Source of the DNA: Ampelocalamus luodianensis
Taxonomy: Eukaryota > Streptophyta > Magnoliopsida > Poales > Poaceae
Length of the DNA: 64,000 nt
Direction: 5' to 3'
Assembly (NCBI GenBank): GCA_036346255.1
Contig: CM070640.1
Span: 41,101,238 to 41,165,237, forward strand
Shown here: in pieces, positions 11,041-24,200 of the stretch
How the letters are laid out: the number at the start of each line of letters is the position of its first letter
Position numbering within the stretch: position 1 is the first letter of the stretch
Notes under the pieces: generated by a model
What the model was told of the DNA's origin: nothing
What the model saw: the letters and a program-made list of their open reading frames with translations, nothing else
Database searches by the model: none
Position numbers and translations under genes: made by a program

Positions 11041-12246
11041 GCTCAGGTAAAGCATAGACATAACCACATAGGTTTGTCTTTCTGAGAAACTCAAGGATCA
11101 GATCAGACGGTCCAGAGCTGATCCAGAGGAACATAGTAAAATGAGATAGAGTTCTGATCCATTTTATTTTATTTTTTTGGTGCCAAGCGAATGGTATATA
11201 TAATATTGAGGTCAAATAAATGATTCTCTTGTACAGCAGCAAACACACTCTTGAATTGAAATAAATAAGCAGGGAAATTTGCATTATTCACTGTTGAAGA
11301 AAGGTAGGGATTGCAGATTTCACATTCTGTTCTTTTTTTCCCCTCTCCGGGAGACATTAACAGCAGCAAAAACTTCGGAGTAAAGCTTGTGTCACCTGTA
11401 TGTATCTTTGGAAAGCTATTACAGTACAGAATATCTGAAGGTATGCATGCTCCTTGCCCCTGGTGATCACATCTGTCAGATTTTTCATCTCTAACTTTGA
11501 ACAGAAGCAGACTGTCAGATATGAGATGGCCCATGTGTGGAATTACATAATTTACTGGCATTGTTAGTTTGTTACAACAGAAAGTACAGTGTCATAAAAA
11601 AACCATAAAGGCAACAATAGGGCAAAGCTGAGAGAGAAGAGAAGAGAATGAAATGCAAATAAGCAACAGATGATCCTATTTCTGTTTCCACCATCAGGCA
11701 AAACACGGGAGCTCATATTTTGATCGATCTCGAGACCAACCGCATGCTGCTTGAGGTAGGGGTCATGCACAAACACTTTGATGCTTCATTTGGCAACATG
11801 AAGTCAAGAGCATGGCTATGCATTCATTAGTTGGTTAGAAAACTGCTTGTGTTACATCTGATCTACTCCTGCTGCTACTGCTAGTATAAACAAGGGGAAA
11901 ATTTTCTAGTAAGAAATCTGTACAGAAGGACCTAATTAGGTGTTGGGTAACTTGGGTTAGCTTTGTACAGTGTCATGAGCTATCAAGCGTGGATGTCCAA
12001 CCGAAAGTATCTGCATGAAACAAAAGAAATGACTATTTGTTAGGATGATATTGACAAGTATATTTCACTAGTTAGAACAAAACAGTGCATATACATAATT
12101 ATATGTCACCTTGTCTTGTAAGCATGAGATGTCCACAGGGAAGTCATGCATTTGGCGACTTTCGAGCCTCCTGTGAAGATCTGTGGCTAGCGGAGGTGGC
12201 ATTTGTCGAGGAAACTGATGTCCGTATAGAAGTTTCAGGACAGATA
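11041..12246. other. Convergent 3' UTR region between two genes
   Basis: No coding exon is seen. The left part is the likely 3' UTR of the 10042 gene. The right part is the formin 3' UTR, read on the minus strand. That UTR appears to contain a 99-bp intron: a donor ACAAG|GTGACA at 12109 and an acceptor TTTCATGCAG ending at 12011, preceded by a pyrimidine-rich stretch. The two transcripts may overlap or nearly abut. Confidence 0.45.
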
Positions 12247-15200
12247 TCATTTGAAAGCTGATCTTGGTGATCTGTCTATAGGTCCATCTTTTGATTTTAT
12301 AGGAGTTCTGTCCTGGTTTGCTTCTTTTTCAGCCTCTTTCTGGGCTTTCTTCTTCTCAGCTTCAATCTGCTTGAGGTTCTCCTCATGTGCTTTCCGAAAT
12401 AACCCCACAAAGGTCAGAAGAGTGGAAGCAACTGCAATTTTTTTTTTTTTGAAGATTCAATACGAGTAAGAGGCAAGAGGGATATTATATTACTATCTAA
12501 TGCATTCTTTATTTTGTAGTTGAAGACAGGCAAGGAGTGACGACACTGCTATCATTTTTAAATTTTAAAAGTAGACACATTTAAAATCAATTGAAAGCTA
12601 AAGCAAGTAGTAAATCACATAAAAGGAGCTAGCATAGTTCACAGATCTGTTTGCCTTTTGATATTCACTGGCTCAAAGAGAGGAAACTGAAGAAGTAAAA
12701 CGGATGAGAAAAAACAACAGCAGATCTAACTAAGAGCAGACTTGTAGGAGTATTCATGAGGCACAGAAAAAGTCAGACAAGAAGTAGATCACATGCTTAG
12801 GTAAACAGTGATCCCAACTGTTAGATTCCGAAGAGGATTTTGATATTCGCAACTATTCATCTTATTCGTTATTGAGAAAATATATAGACAGTAGTTGGGT
12901 GCCATGGTCAAATATCCAGGCGGTGTACTGTAGCGCATGGACTGTAGCAGCTCAATACTGTGGCAACACGGATATTAGGCAGAGTATCCGGGCGGTGTAC
13001 TGTAGTGCATGGACTGTAGCAACACGGATATTAGGCAGGAGTTATTATTTAGGAATCTATCTATTAGGTGTTTAGTATTATCTATTAATTAAGCAAGTTA
13101 TTATTACATTGGATTGTTAGAGATAAGTTTTCTTATAGATTATTTCTTAGGGGTCAAGTCAGGTCATCCCTATAAAAGAAATAATATGTATCCATTATTA
13201 AGCGAGCAATGAGAATACAATAGTCTAAGTCTCAATCCCCTTCGTCTTCACAATCTATAGTCTTCCCTCTTCCCTAATAGCCGACGCTACCCAGCTATCC
13301 TCCCAATGATGTTTACTCCTATAATCTAAGAATCATAACATTTTGTATCAGAGCTACTCACCATGGCTTCCGGTACCGCACTATTTCTCTTGAAGAAGTT
13401 GAAGGCTAACAGCGAAGAGCAAAAGGTCTTACTCGACAACATGTGTTATGATCCTTAGATCATAAGGGTAAACATCACCGGGAGGATAGCCGGGTGGCGT
13501 CGGCTGCTAGGGGAGAGGGAGACTATAGATTGGGGAGACGAAGGGGATTGGGACTTAGACTTGTATTCTCATTGCTTTCTTATGAATAGTGCGGCTCCTC
13601 TCTTTATATAGATGAGGTTAGCCCCTAACAATATGGAAACTATCATATCTAATGCAACCAATCAACTAAGGATAAGATAATATCCATACTTTCTAAATAT
13701 GAAGATATGCATCTAACTATTCCTAATATAAAGATAATATCAATCAATAATCTCTAGAAGATAACTTGCTAATAAAGGAAACAACCAATTTGTTTGGCGC
13801 ACAGTTCACGCACATGAACAGTGCGTGTGAACAGTAACTCCTTCCATGGTCGTAGCTCCCCCTGGGCCCACGCCCATGACACTACTCCCCTCCTTTCGCG
13901 ACAGCTCGTCCTCGAGCTGTGGTGGCGGCCATGGTTGAAACCCTAGGAGACCCCATGTTGACGAGAGGTCGTGGTGCCAGCGGAATATTGCATGGAAGAT
14001 AGTCCGCAACGCTCCAATAGATGTTGGCCGGTCGCGTGGAGAAGACAGTCGTTGGGCAGCGGCCTTCTTCCTCGGCGAGGGTACCGTTTGGATAACCACA
14101 GGCAGGGAGGTCGACAATGCAGAAGTCACGGGCGAAATCAGAGATGCCTCCGGCAGCGCAGATCGTGCAACAGCTGCTGCCCGTGCCTCCTCCTTCCTCT
14201 CCTTTTCAATCAGCTTGGCCACCATAGCCGTCATGTTTGCCAAGATGGCTTTCATGTCGTCTACGCCGGCACTCATCTTGTTGAGGGTGGTCCTCATGGC
14301 CTTGAAATTCTCGGCAGCAGAAACCATAGTGTTGGCTCTGATACCAAGTTGTTATGATCCTTAGATCATAGGGGTAAACATCATCGGAAGATAGCCGTGA
14401 CGTCGGTACGCTAGGGAGAGGGGACTATAGATTGGGGAGACGAGGGGGATTGGGACTTAGACTTGTATTCTCATTGCTTTCTTATGAATAGTGCGGCTCC
14501 TCTCTTTATATAGATGAGGTTAGCCCCTAACAATATGGAAACTATCATATCTAATGCAACCAATCAACTAAGGATAAGATAATATCCATACTTTCTAAAT
14601 ATGAAGATATGCATCTAACTATTCCTAATATAAAGATAATATCAATCAATAATCTCTAGAAGATAACTTGTTAATAAAGGAAACAACCAATTTGTTTGGC
14701 GCACTGTTCACGCACATGAACAGTGCATGTGAACAGTAACTCCTGCCATGATAGCCTCCTTCCATGGTCGTAGCTCCCCCTGGGCCCACGCCCATGACAA
14801 CATGACTGTTGCCCATTGGAGCTTCGTTGATCCTTGTCCACGTGACGCGACGTCGTCATCGTACCCTCTCATCAACATGGGCCACTAAGGACTTCAACCG
14901 TTGCCACCACCGCAGCTCGAGGACGAGCTGCTTCATCACGAGGAGTGTAATGTCATAGGCAAATATCCAGTGAGTACTGTGGCACGCACTGTAGCATCAC
15001 GCGTTACTGTAGCACCATCATCAAAGGCCACATCACGAGAAATGCGAGTGCGACGTGCTGAATGATCATGGCAACAATAGCCTTATGCTCAGGGACTATA
15101 AACCAGGAAGACACTCAATTGACTGAGCGCTCAGCTTTGTGCACTCACGAGGTGCTAGATGGACATAGTAAACACAACCAAAGACACAAAGATGAGCATA

Positions 15201-18200
15201 GCGAGCAAGTGCTCTGAACAAGACCTCACCAAGACACTTGCCCTGAAGCTTGGAAGAGGGCTGACGGTTGATGAGATAGACTGTCGTAGATGTTAGAGAT
15301 ATATGTATAGTGTGTTATTCCCCATTGTTATGAGAGGTTATTTGCATATTCACCACCTGTGCTTTGTGTATATATACTGGCCTTTTGACCCTCTGAGAAT
15401 ACAAGTTGCTATTCCTAACATGGTATCAGAGCCAATTAGGTTTTACTAATTCGGATGCACAACTCGAGAACAGCATCGGCTTCATCTACTCAAACTCAAT
15501 GCATCAGAACCTCCTAATCCACCTTGAGTTTGAAGGAGGTGTTAAGAGTATTGTATCTTCTCTACTTTCCCTCTTTTGGCTCATGTAGTCTATGAGGAAA
15601 ATGTAACAATGTCTATATATACCCTCTCAATTAATAAATAAGTTGCATAGTTGTAAATAGCAAAACCCTAGTCTCAACTTTTCTAACAAGAGAGACTACA
15701 AATATGTCCAAGACTCTTAACACCAACCAGTGTTCATAAAACTGGAAACGGGTTGGTTCGCAACCACTACCAGTTTATTCCTATAAAACCATGACTTTGT
15801 GGGAAATTGGGAATAATCCAGAATCACCACGAATCAGTCTAACTCGGAGTAGCTTGGACAAAATCGGCATTAATCCAACTGGGATTCAATATCTCTCCTT
15901 TAGCTGGTAAGGACTAAGGACAGAAACCAACCATCCCGTAAAGTTTCCTGAAACCTGGCTCTAGTTCAAGCGTAGATTTACTTATTATAGAAAACAACTG
16001 AAAACGGGTTAGTGTTTTGGTGGGCGTGCAGGCTACAACCACTGTTTTAAGCCAGTCCAAACACATCCTTAGTCTCTAGTATCTCATACTAGCATCCAGG
16101 TGTGCCAATGATGAATGATCACAATGTATTATGTTCATTAGAACTTTACAACCATAATGGAAAAGGGGGGAAATAAAATACATATCCTTTCAGCACCATC
16201 TCCAGTAAACAATTTCAATAGATGAATTGGCATGAATATTACCTTGCTCAAAAGGAAATTTTGCAGGGTCTTCTCCAAAATAATGGGAAAGTGCATCTGC
16301 ACTTCTACCCTGTCAGCAATTGATACGTCAAAAAGGGGCAATTTTTTTAAAACGGATGGCAGGAGCTCTGCCTGTTCTTTTGAGAGAGGACAAGAGAATT
16401 ACAAACACAAACACTTGTCCTGGGGACACCTGAGAGGTAGAGCACCACAACACCCAAGAAAAACGGGGCAAATTTAAAGTGTACATTGTTGGTAATGGAA
16501 GCAAGGAGGATAAAAAATGGCTTACTACTTCAACATAGAGTGCCGATAGGGAGCGTACATCAGCACCAGAAGCATTAATGAACTCCTTTAAAGTCTACAT
16601 TGCATATAAGTAACAAATAAATAAAGACCCATATTTACAAGAAAACAGTAAGTAATCTGCTTGATGACATAACGAAAAATACAAAATACTAGTCACCTAA
16701 AACACAGAAACACACTCGAAACACCCAAAAAGGTTGGGAAAATATACCTTACGGAAAACCTCAGAAACCAGCCCATCACTTTCCGAAGCAGTTAGTTCCT
16801 GTTCAACTTTCTCTAGCCCTTTTACCACTGCCTGCTGCTCCTCAGCCAATGCTCTCAGTTGCAACTGTTTAAAATAACTCCAGAATATTTAATAAATCTT
16901 ATCAATATAAGTTATCCATACTAGTCGCATATGCACAATACCTTTGAAGCAGCTTCCAAGCTGACAAGATCCTCATGAAAATCCAGTAGTTCTGGTGACT
17001 TCTCTGCAAGGGACTGAAGAACACTTAAACCAGTCATTAAGTTTGGAAGCATACTGTATGGATGCAAAATAAGCAGCACGATGACAAGTGAAGTGACAAC
17101 ATTGCCAAGAAAATTATTGTCAATTGGTTTTCTTAAAATTGACAACCCATTGTAAATCTAATGTCTACATATATCTTTACAGTAGTGCTCATATCATGAT
17201 CTGTGTTTCAGCATTAAACTAGCCATGTGCCTATACAATTAAAAAAAATGTTTGAATTAAAGAACCCTGTTTATTCCAAAAATAGACGTGGTCGAGATTA
17301 ATAATATCTACAAATTTACATCCATATATAAAAGCTTATCGTATTATCTATTACCATGACTCAGTTAGATTGACACATGGCCTCTTTTTTGAGGGAAAGA
17401 ATGAAATATGGCCTAGTGCATACATATAGATAATTTACAGCATTTTCAGATGAATATTATCTTCTAAACTCTTGCTAGATTTTTTCATATAATGTATGGC
17501 AGCTATCTCCATACCTTACATAGAAAGTGCATTAATGTTGTTCTACTGTTAGTTGCACGGGTGTCTATAAGTTTTAGGAGACTGTCCAAGCGAAAACCAA
17601 CAGCCTGACCTGCAAGAAAATAGTAAAAAATAAATAACAAGAACTATTACTTTCTTCAAAAGGAAAATATGGGGTATAGGAAGTTAAAACTGTTTGGTGA
17701 CCGACTGACCCTGAAGATACAAAAAGATTATATTAATACAATTTTGATCTAGGCCCCAAATAGTTTGACATTGCTCCATCTACAGAACAGCTTATTTTCT
17801 TGATAGTGAAAGGATAGATAATACTGTACAATAAGTTGATCGCCGGAGCATTTTCCCTCCTAATAGGGTGGTTAGAAATTATTCAAGAAATCTTGATGCT
17901 TTTCATCTAAACATATGCGTAGAAAACTTATTTCAAAGATATGCATAACCACGACAAGCTGAAGTCCGTTACCTCTTGGTGTTCCTTCATTTAGTGTATT
18001 CCCCATTAACAGAATGTTCTGCATGATCACCTTCAGCTTCTCAGAGCCTCTGAGCTGATCGGCATATCGGAGATGAGTTCTCGCATGCTAAACATGAATA
18101 CTGAGTGTAAAAAAATTTCATAGTTACAATGTTTACCTCCTCACAAGCGGATGACACAGTCTGCAAATTCTTTCTAACATCCCTAATCTAAGCGGGAAAG

Positions 18201-21200
18201 AAAAAAGTGGAGAGTGAAAAAACCATGAACAATTCAAATGAGCAAAATCTCAAAATTTTAACAGTGAATGACCTGTGACTGAAATTGAATCTTGAAAGAG
18301 AATACCCTAAACTTAGATTCAACCCTGGGCACCTTCATCAACTCTAGAAAGAACTGCAGAGGGAAAAGATAAATAGCAAGGTAAATCGAAATACAAAAGG
18401 TAACTTCTCATTTAAACTTCAGTTCAGGCCAAATATGATTAGAAAAAGAAATATCTAACAATAAAGAAATCAATAATTATGAACATAGCCGGTATGCATT
18501 TGTATCCTAAGAAAACTTAGATGAACATGAGATTTGCGTTGGAGTATATTTGTAAGCCAAAACATGGAGATTTACCTGCTCACACTTTCCAAGACTTTCC
18601 TTGTCTCCGCTGTAGTTCTGACAGCCAAAATGTGCAAAACAATTGACTTTACTTTTGCAGGAAATTCAGAGAAGAAAAGGATTCAAGATTATACAAGGGA
18701 CACAGGGAAAATTTAAGAAAGTGTTAATTTGAAAACAACCTTTAGAAGCTCCATCTCCTCTTTTGTTGGGCAAAACTTTATGAGATTTTCAACCTGATCA
18801 GCATCTAAAACTGAGTCGTCCAAGGCTAGAGCAGCACTCTGTTATGAGTAGAGAGTAAAGATATATGTACAATTACTATATAACAAAAACTGATGTGCAA
18901 TCACGTGATTGACATATAAATAAAAAAAAATGATGTTTTCCTGAATTAACAGCACACTTTAAACCTTACTTGACTATTTAGTCACTCATTTCCAAACTGG
19001 ATTATTTTTTGTGTAAACTTCCCGTAAAAAATAGGGAGATGATTTCAACAATGAAGTAGCTTTAGTCACGGAGTGAGTTGAGTTCACCAAAAGGAGGTGA
19101 TTCTGAACCTAAATATGCCAATGAGTTCAAGGCATACAATTCAGCTCTAAGAAAATGAGCTAAATATGGTGTGTATTATGATAGGGATTGGATGAAGTAT
19201 AAGTGGGACAACTGAGATTCAATAGCTGTACCATCTGCTAAATGCATTTTCAGTCCAAAGCCTTGGAAGCGGGTTCGGAAAATCGTCAGTTACTGGCCGG
19301 TAACCACCCGGTAAATCGGAACGGTACCCTCTCCAGTATTGCAAGGAGGGTCCGGTTTGTTATGAATATTGTGTGTATTGAAGAGACCCAATGGGTAATA
19401 TATATAGGAGTACAAGATGTGTATGTCATATACAGATAAGGCAATACAAAAGGTAGATAAGGAAATATAAAAGAGTCCCTATTCTAATACCTTACTCTAA
19501 CACCCCCCTCAATACAAGGCGTATGCAATAGCGTTGAATTTGGAAAGGGTTAACACTAAAATATAGAAAATCCAAAGTCCGAGTCTTGATAATGTCGTCG
19601 TAGCATGCAGCTCTTAAAAAATATGTCGAGTATCAAAATATCTCCCATCCAAGCTCGTACGACAACCCATAAAGCACAAGGTGCAGGGGCTGAGAAAGTA
19701 GAGGCAAAAGGGAGCAAAGTCGACCGCGGCAACACAACGAAGAAGATAATAATACCGAGAAAAATAGAGAAAACTGTCAAATCAAGTTGAATAAGAATAG
19801 ATAGAAGCATGACGGCGCAGATCGAAGCCTAAGACGGCGGTGGCGCGAAAGAAGCACGACGGCCTTAGAAGCTCGGGGCAATGGCTAAGAAAGCGGTGGC
19901 ATCATAATGACTTCTACGATCTGCACGCGGCTCAGAAAGAAGAGCAAAAGCGGCGGCAGCTGCCATGCATAACGCAATTTCTATGCTTCTATAACTGACA
20001 ATAAATTTTGTGAACTCGCGTGACTTAGACAAAATCCAAGATTGAATAGTGCGGATTTTGATGGACACAACGGAAGAAAAAGACACAAAGAAATAAAAAT
20101 CTACGGATAGCTAGCAGCAGCAACAGATCCCCAACCACATTGCACAAACTAGAGATCTGAGAAGGTCCCTGGACATGTTATGAATATTGTGTGTATTGAA
20201 GAGGCCCAATGGGCAATATATATAGGAGTACAAAAGGTGTATGCCATATACAGATAAGGCAATATAAAAGGTAGATAAGGAAATATAAAAGAGTCCCTAT
20301 TCTAATACCTTACTCTTAACACGGTTCACCCCCATTTACCACGACCTAGCTTGGTTCTGGTTTCTCTGGTTTCCGAGATCTGAAACCCTTCTTGGAAGGG
20401 ACATGCAGACTGGCTTGAAAACAAAAACAACCACAATAGCCAACGCAGCTGTCCTATACATATATTGGAGCAGGAAAATGCATCCAGCAGTTCAAAAAGT
20501 ACAGGTAGGAAATCCTCTTTTTTGCCACTGAAACATATTGCCATTTTGTTTTAGCCACTTGGTCTCTCACTGGCATGCAGGCCCATATCTCACTAGTAAG
20601 TAAAAGAATCCAGTGGCAAAAAAATCCCAAAAATATATTGATAATTTGTTTGAGTTAGCTGCCCAATCTTCACACTATCACTTCAATAAAACTGATTAAA
20701 CACAAGCTATTTTGGGTCTTCTATGAACACTACGGTTTATGCTTGCAATTTTATTGGAAGGAAAATAATTGCCTACGGTAACTGTTCGGTCACTTTACTG
20801 GAAGCTTCTACACTGTTTACAAGGAACTGAAGCAATTAACAAACAGGCTTGCCCTTCCACGATAATATACCTTGTGCTTCAAGAAATGCAAAGAGGAAAA
20901 AAAACTAGTACCAACATGCTTACCATCATATCAGAGAGTGGCATTTTGATTTTCGTCAACATGATCTCCGTGTTGTTGGCCCGCCTTATATCAATCTATG
21001 AATTTTTCAGACACCAACAGAACTTTCAGGAAAAAAAATTGACATCACAAGTAAAGGACCTGAGTTTTATTGTCAGAGAGGCAATTAACAGAAAAAGGAA
21101 CATCAATGCAAGCATATTAGAGCCAAAAGCAAAAGCTTACATTGAGTTTGCTAAAAAATTAACATGGGCTATAAATACAAAATTGAGTGTGAAACTCCAC

Positions 21201-24200
21201 CCTTTTCAATTCCCAATGTTCAGGGCTAGGAGTAGAAAAATAAATTATGAATTAGGCTTTTTTCATACATATTTTAAAAATCGTTGGCCATATAAGATTA
21301 AAGAAAACTGACTATTCAATAATCGTAATTAATATGGATATTCCAATATTTCTGAAACAGATCTGTTTACACCAAAACATAGTTTAGTTCATGAGAAGGC
21401 CCTTGCAATTTGCATGCTCGCACCTTTGCTATGATTCTAGTCTCACAGGGTAACTTGGAGAGGAGGGGGGTGATATCAGTCTATTTTTGTGCATGACCTT
21501 ACATGTGGTATACTAGAGAGCATGCATTGTATAATGCTGGTTTATGCCAAAAGTAATTAACATATTCTCAAATTGAATAGGACATTGCATTCTTCCTAAG
21601 CTGTATGGACCTGCCTTCTAAAAGGAAATTAATGATGTGGTGCACCATACACTTCCATGACACTAAGAAAATCATGAACATAGCAGAGGTAGATGAAACT
21701 CAAGACTAGGCAGTGTGTCTAGCATATCGAACTATTGGAGTAAGTTACCAGGTGAACTTTATCGGTTTTTGATCCAAGAGATTTTCCAGGCCCTTCTGAT
21801 TTCGAGCCACCTTTTGTCTTTGGAGCAATAGTAAATAGAGACTGCAGTTCATTCACATCGAATTTGGAATAACTGCATAGATGGTGCTACCGGTTAGCAG
21901 AATAAGAATATGAGAAATATACTTTGAATGCAACTAAAGTTAACAACCAGTAGAAAAAAATTGTGGGGTTTGAATTTAGTTGATAGTGACATTTTATCAT
22001 CAGAGCATTTTCCAATATAACTATAGTGAAAAAAAAAAGTTGAGAATTTATATCTTTTGGCAAACAAACAATTGAAATGACTGAGAGTACCAATTAGCAT
22101 CTGCTTGCTTTTGTAGTTCTGCCCATAAACTTCCTTGCATTGCTCTTGTTACTTTGACCCAGTGCAGTGGTTTTAGAGATGACCTCCGTGCTGCAGTAGA
22201 TGAGTTTGGGCCCAAGGCACGAGCAAGCCCATGTCCTCTTCCACCAGGTGGAGTAGGCAAACCCCTTCCACCAGGAGGTGGAGGGGGGCCACCAGATACT
22301 CCAGGAGGCATTGGAGGAGCAGGTGCACCTGGAGGGGGAGGTGGGCCACCTACTCCTCCATGCCCTCTAGGGGGAGGCGGTGGTGGAGTCCCTCCATGTC
22401 CTCCGGGAGGTGGTGGAGGCGGTGCTCCACCTCGAAATCCAGCTGGAGGTGGAGGAGGTGGAGTTCCTCCTAGCCCTCCAATAGGTGGTGGTGGAGGTGG
22501 AACTCCCCCAATTCCTCCAGGTGGAGGAGGAGGTGGAGGAGCCCCTCCGTATGCCCCGGGAGTTGGCGATGGTGTTGGAGCCCCTTCATATCCTCCGGGA
22601 GGTGGTGGCGGAGGTGGAGCTCCACCTTGAAATGCAGCAGGAGTTCCTCCTAGTCCTCCAATATGAGGCGGTGGAGGTGGAATACCCCCAAATACTCCAG
22701 GAGGAGGAGGTGGTGGTGGTGGAGCTCCTCCATGTCCTCCAAGAGGATGTGGTGGTGGAGGAATTCCCCCAGTTCCTCCAGGGAGTGAAGGCGGTGGAGG
22801 TCCTCTATGTTCTTCAGCAGAAGGAGGAGGTGGAATTCTTCCTGTTCCTTCAAGAAGAGGAGGTGGTGGTGGAAATGGAACTCCAACTTGACATTCAGGT
22901 AGAGGTGGAGATGGGCTTCTTTCAATACAAAGTGTAGGCAAAATTCCACTGCTTCTGCTTCCTCCAGGAGGTGGCGGTGGCAGCGGAATTCTTGCATCCC
23001 TTGTTGATGGTGGAGATGGAACTATTACATGATCCTCGGAAAAGGAAGGAGGAGGTGGAGTTGGTAAATCTTTACTAAAAGGAGGACAGGGTGGGGGTGG
23101 AGGTGCAATATGTTCTACAAAAGATGGCAGGGCCGGAGACAAAGGTGTTTGATGTCCTCCAAAAGGAGGTAGTGGTGGAGGTTGGGGTACAACATGCCTT
23201 GTAGGTGAATGTGGAGGCAAAGGCAAAATCACTTCATGTTCTCGAGGCGGAGGCGGAGGTGGTGGAGGTGGAGTTGTATGTTTTCTAGGAAGAGATGGAC
23301 GATGAGGGAGAAGAGGTGGAGGTGGAGCTGCCAAACATTCTCTAGGACGAGGTGGAGTCGGGGGAGGAGGTGGAGGTAAAGATAAACACAGAGGTGTTAC
23401 AAGTCCTCTAGGACAAGGTAGCGGTGGTGGAGGAGAAGAAGGTGCTATGTTTTCTATAGGAAGATGTGGTGTTTGAGGTAAATGAGAAGATGGCACATGT
23501 GTTGTTGAAGGAATAAACAAGGACTGTGTTGAGGGTGGAGGTGAAGGTAAGAGCAAAGGTGGTGGCAATGGGGGTGAAGACAAGCGTGGTGGCAAAGGTG
23601 GGGGTGGAGGGGGTGGAGAAGGGGAATGGCAAGGTTGAGGGGTAAGTGATGGAAGCAAAAAAAAATCACACCCTACTAGGGATTGCACTGGTGAAATTCC
23701 ACCATGCCAACTGCAAAGTGTTGGTGGAGGTGGTGGAATTGAAATGCCTCCATGTTCTTTACTATGAACTGAGAAGGGTGACACTCCATTGATTATTTCA
23801 CACTCCAGTAACTCCTTGCATGCTTCCAAAGGAATGGATAATGTTGTGTGACCTAAAGGTTGTTCATGAGGTACTTCCTCTACAAATTTTGAACTTGAAG
23901 GATCATTTGTTACAAGAAGACATGGTGAGAGAGTTGGAGCTGTATCTTCAGTACTTTCGCACATATGTTGAACTGTATATTCAGACTGTTGTGATGAAGA
24001 TAATTCAACGACACTAGGAGATTTGAATAAAGCCACTTGACTTGCTTCATGCCCTTCAAGAGAAGTAGGTGAAGTGGGGGGTTGTTGTTCCGGTGGCTTT
24101 GTTGGTTCTTTATATGGACAATCTGAAGAAGACTTTGAGCATACAAGTGCTACTGATTCAGTATCATTGCATATAATTGGCAATGGTAGCTGTGATAGTG

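Larger units (their letters stand above)
12900..15290 (+). mobile_element. Miniature LTR element (TRIM-like) in the last formin intron, interrupted by a relative
   Basis: The 5' LTR is 12900-13340, from TGCCATGG to CATAACA. It is followed by a degenerate primer-binding site (TGTATCAGAGC) and an ATG at 13363 opening a short gag-like frame (MASGTALFLLKKLKANSEEQ). The 3' LTR begins TGTCATAGGCAAATATCC at 14951 after a purine-rich stretch. Its end is unclear and it diverges before 15290. Without the nested element at 13444-14799 the internal region is only about 250 bp, so the element is non-autonomous. It lies in the intron between formin coding exons 16 and 17, antisense to the formin. Confidence 0.6.

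Noticed and set aside
9996..11094. Arg-, Pro- and Glu-rich long frames overlapping the 10042 gene on both strands
   Set aside because: They are shadows created by high GC third positions. Only the 10042-11040 frame has membrane-protein composition and an ATG start.
20769..21311. A 180-codon plus-strand frame in formin introns 5 and 6
   Set aside because: It overlaps the formin exon 20995-20924 on the opposite strand, lacks domains and has AT-rich intron composition.
22154..22937. Glycine-rich open frames on the plus strand
   Set aside because: They are the antisense of the formin proline-rich FH1 region, produced by CC-rich codons on the other strand.
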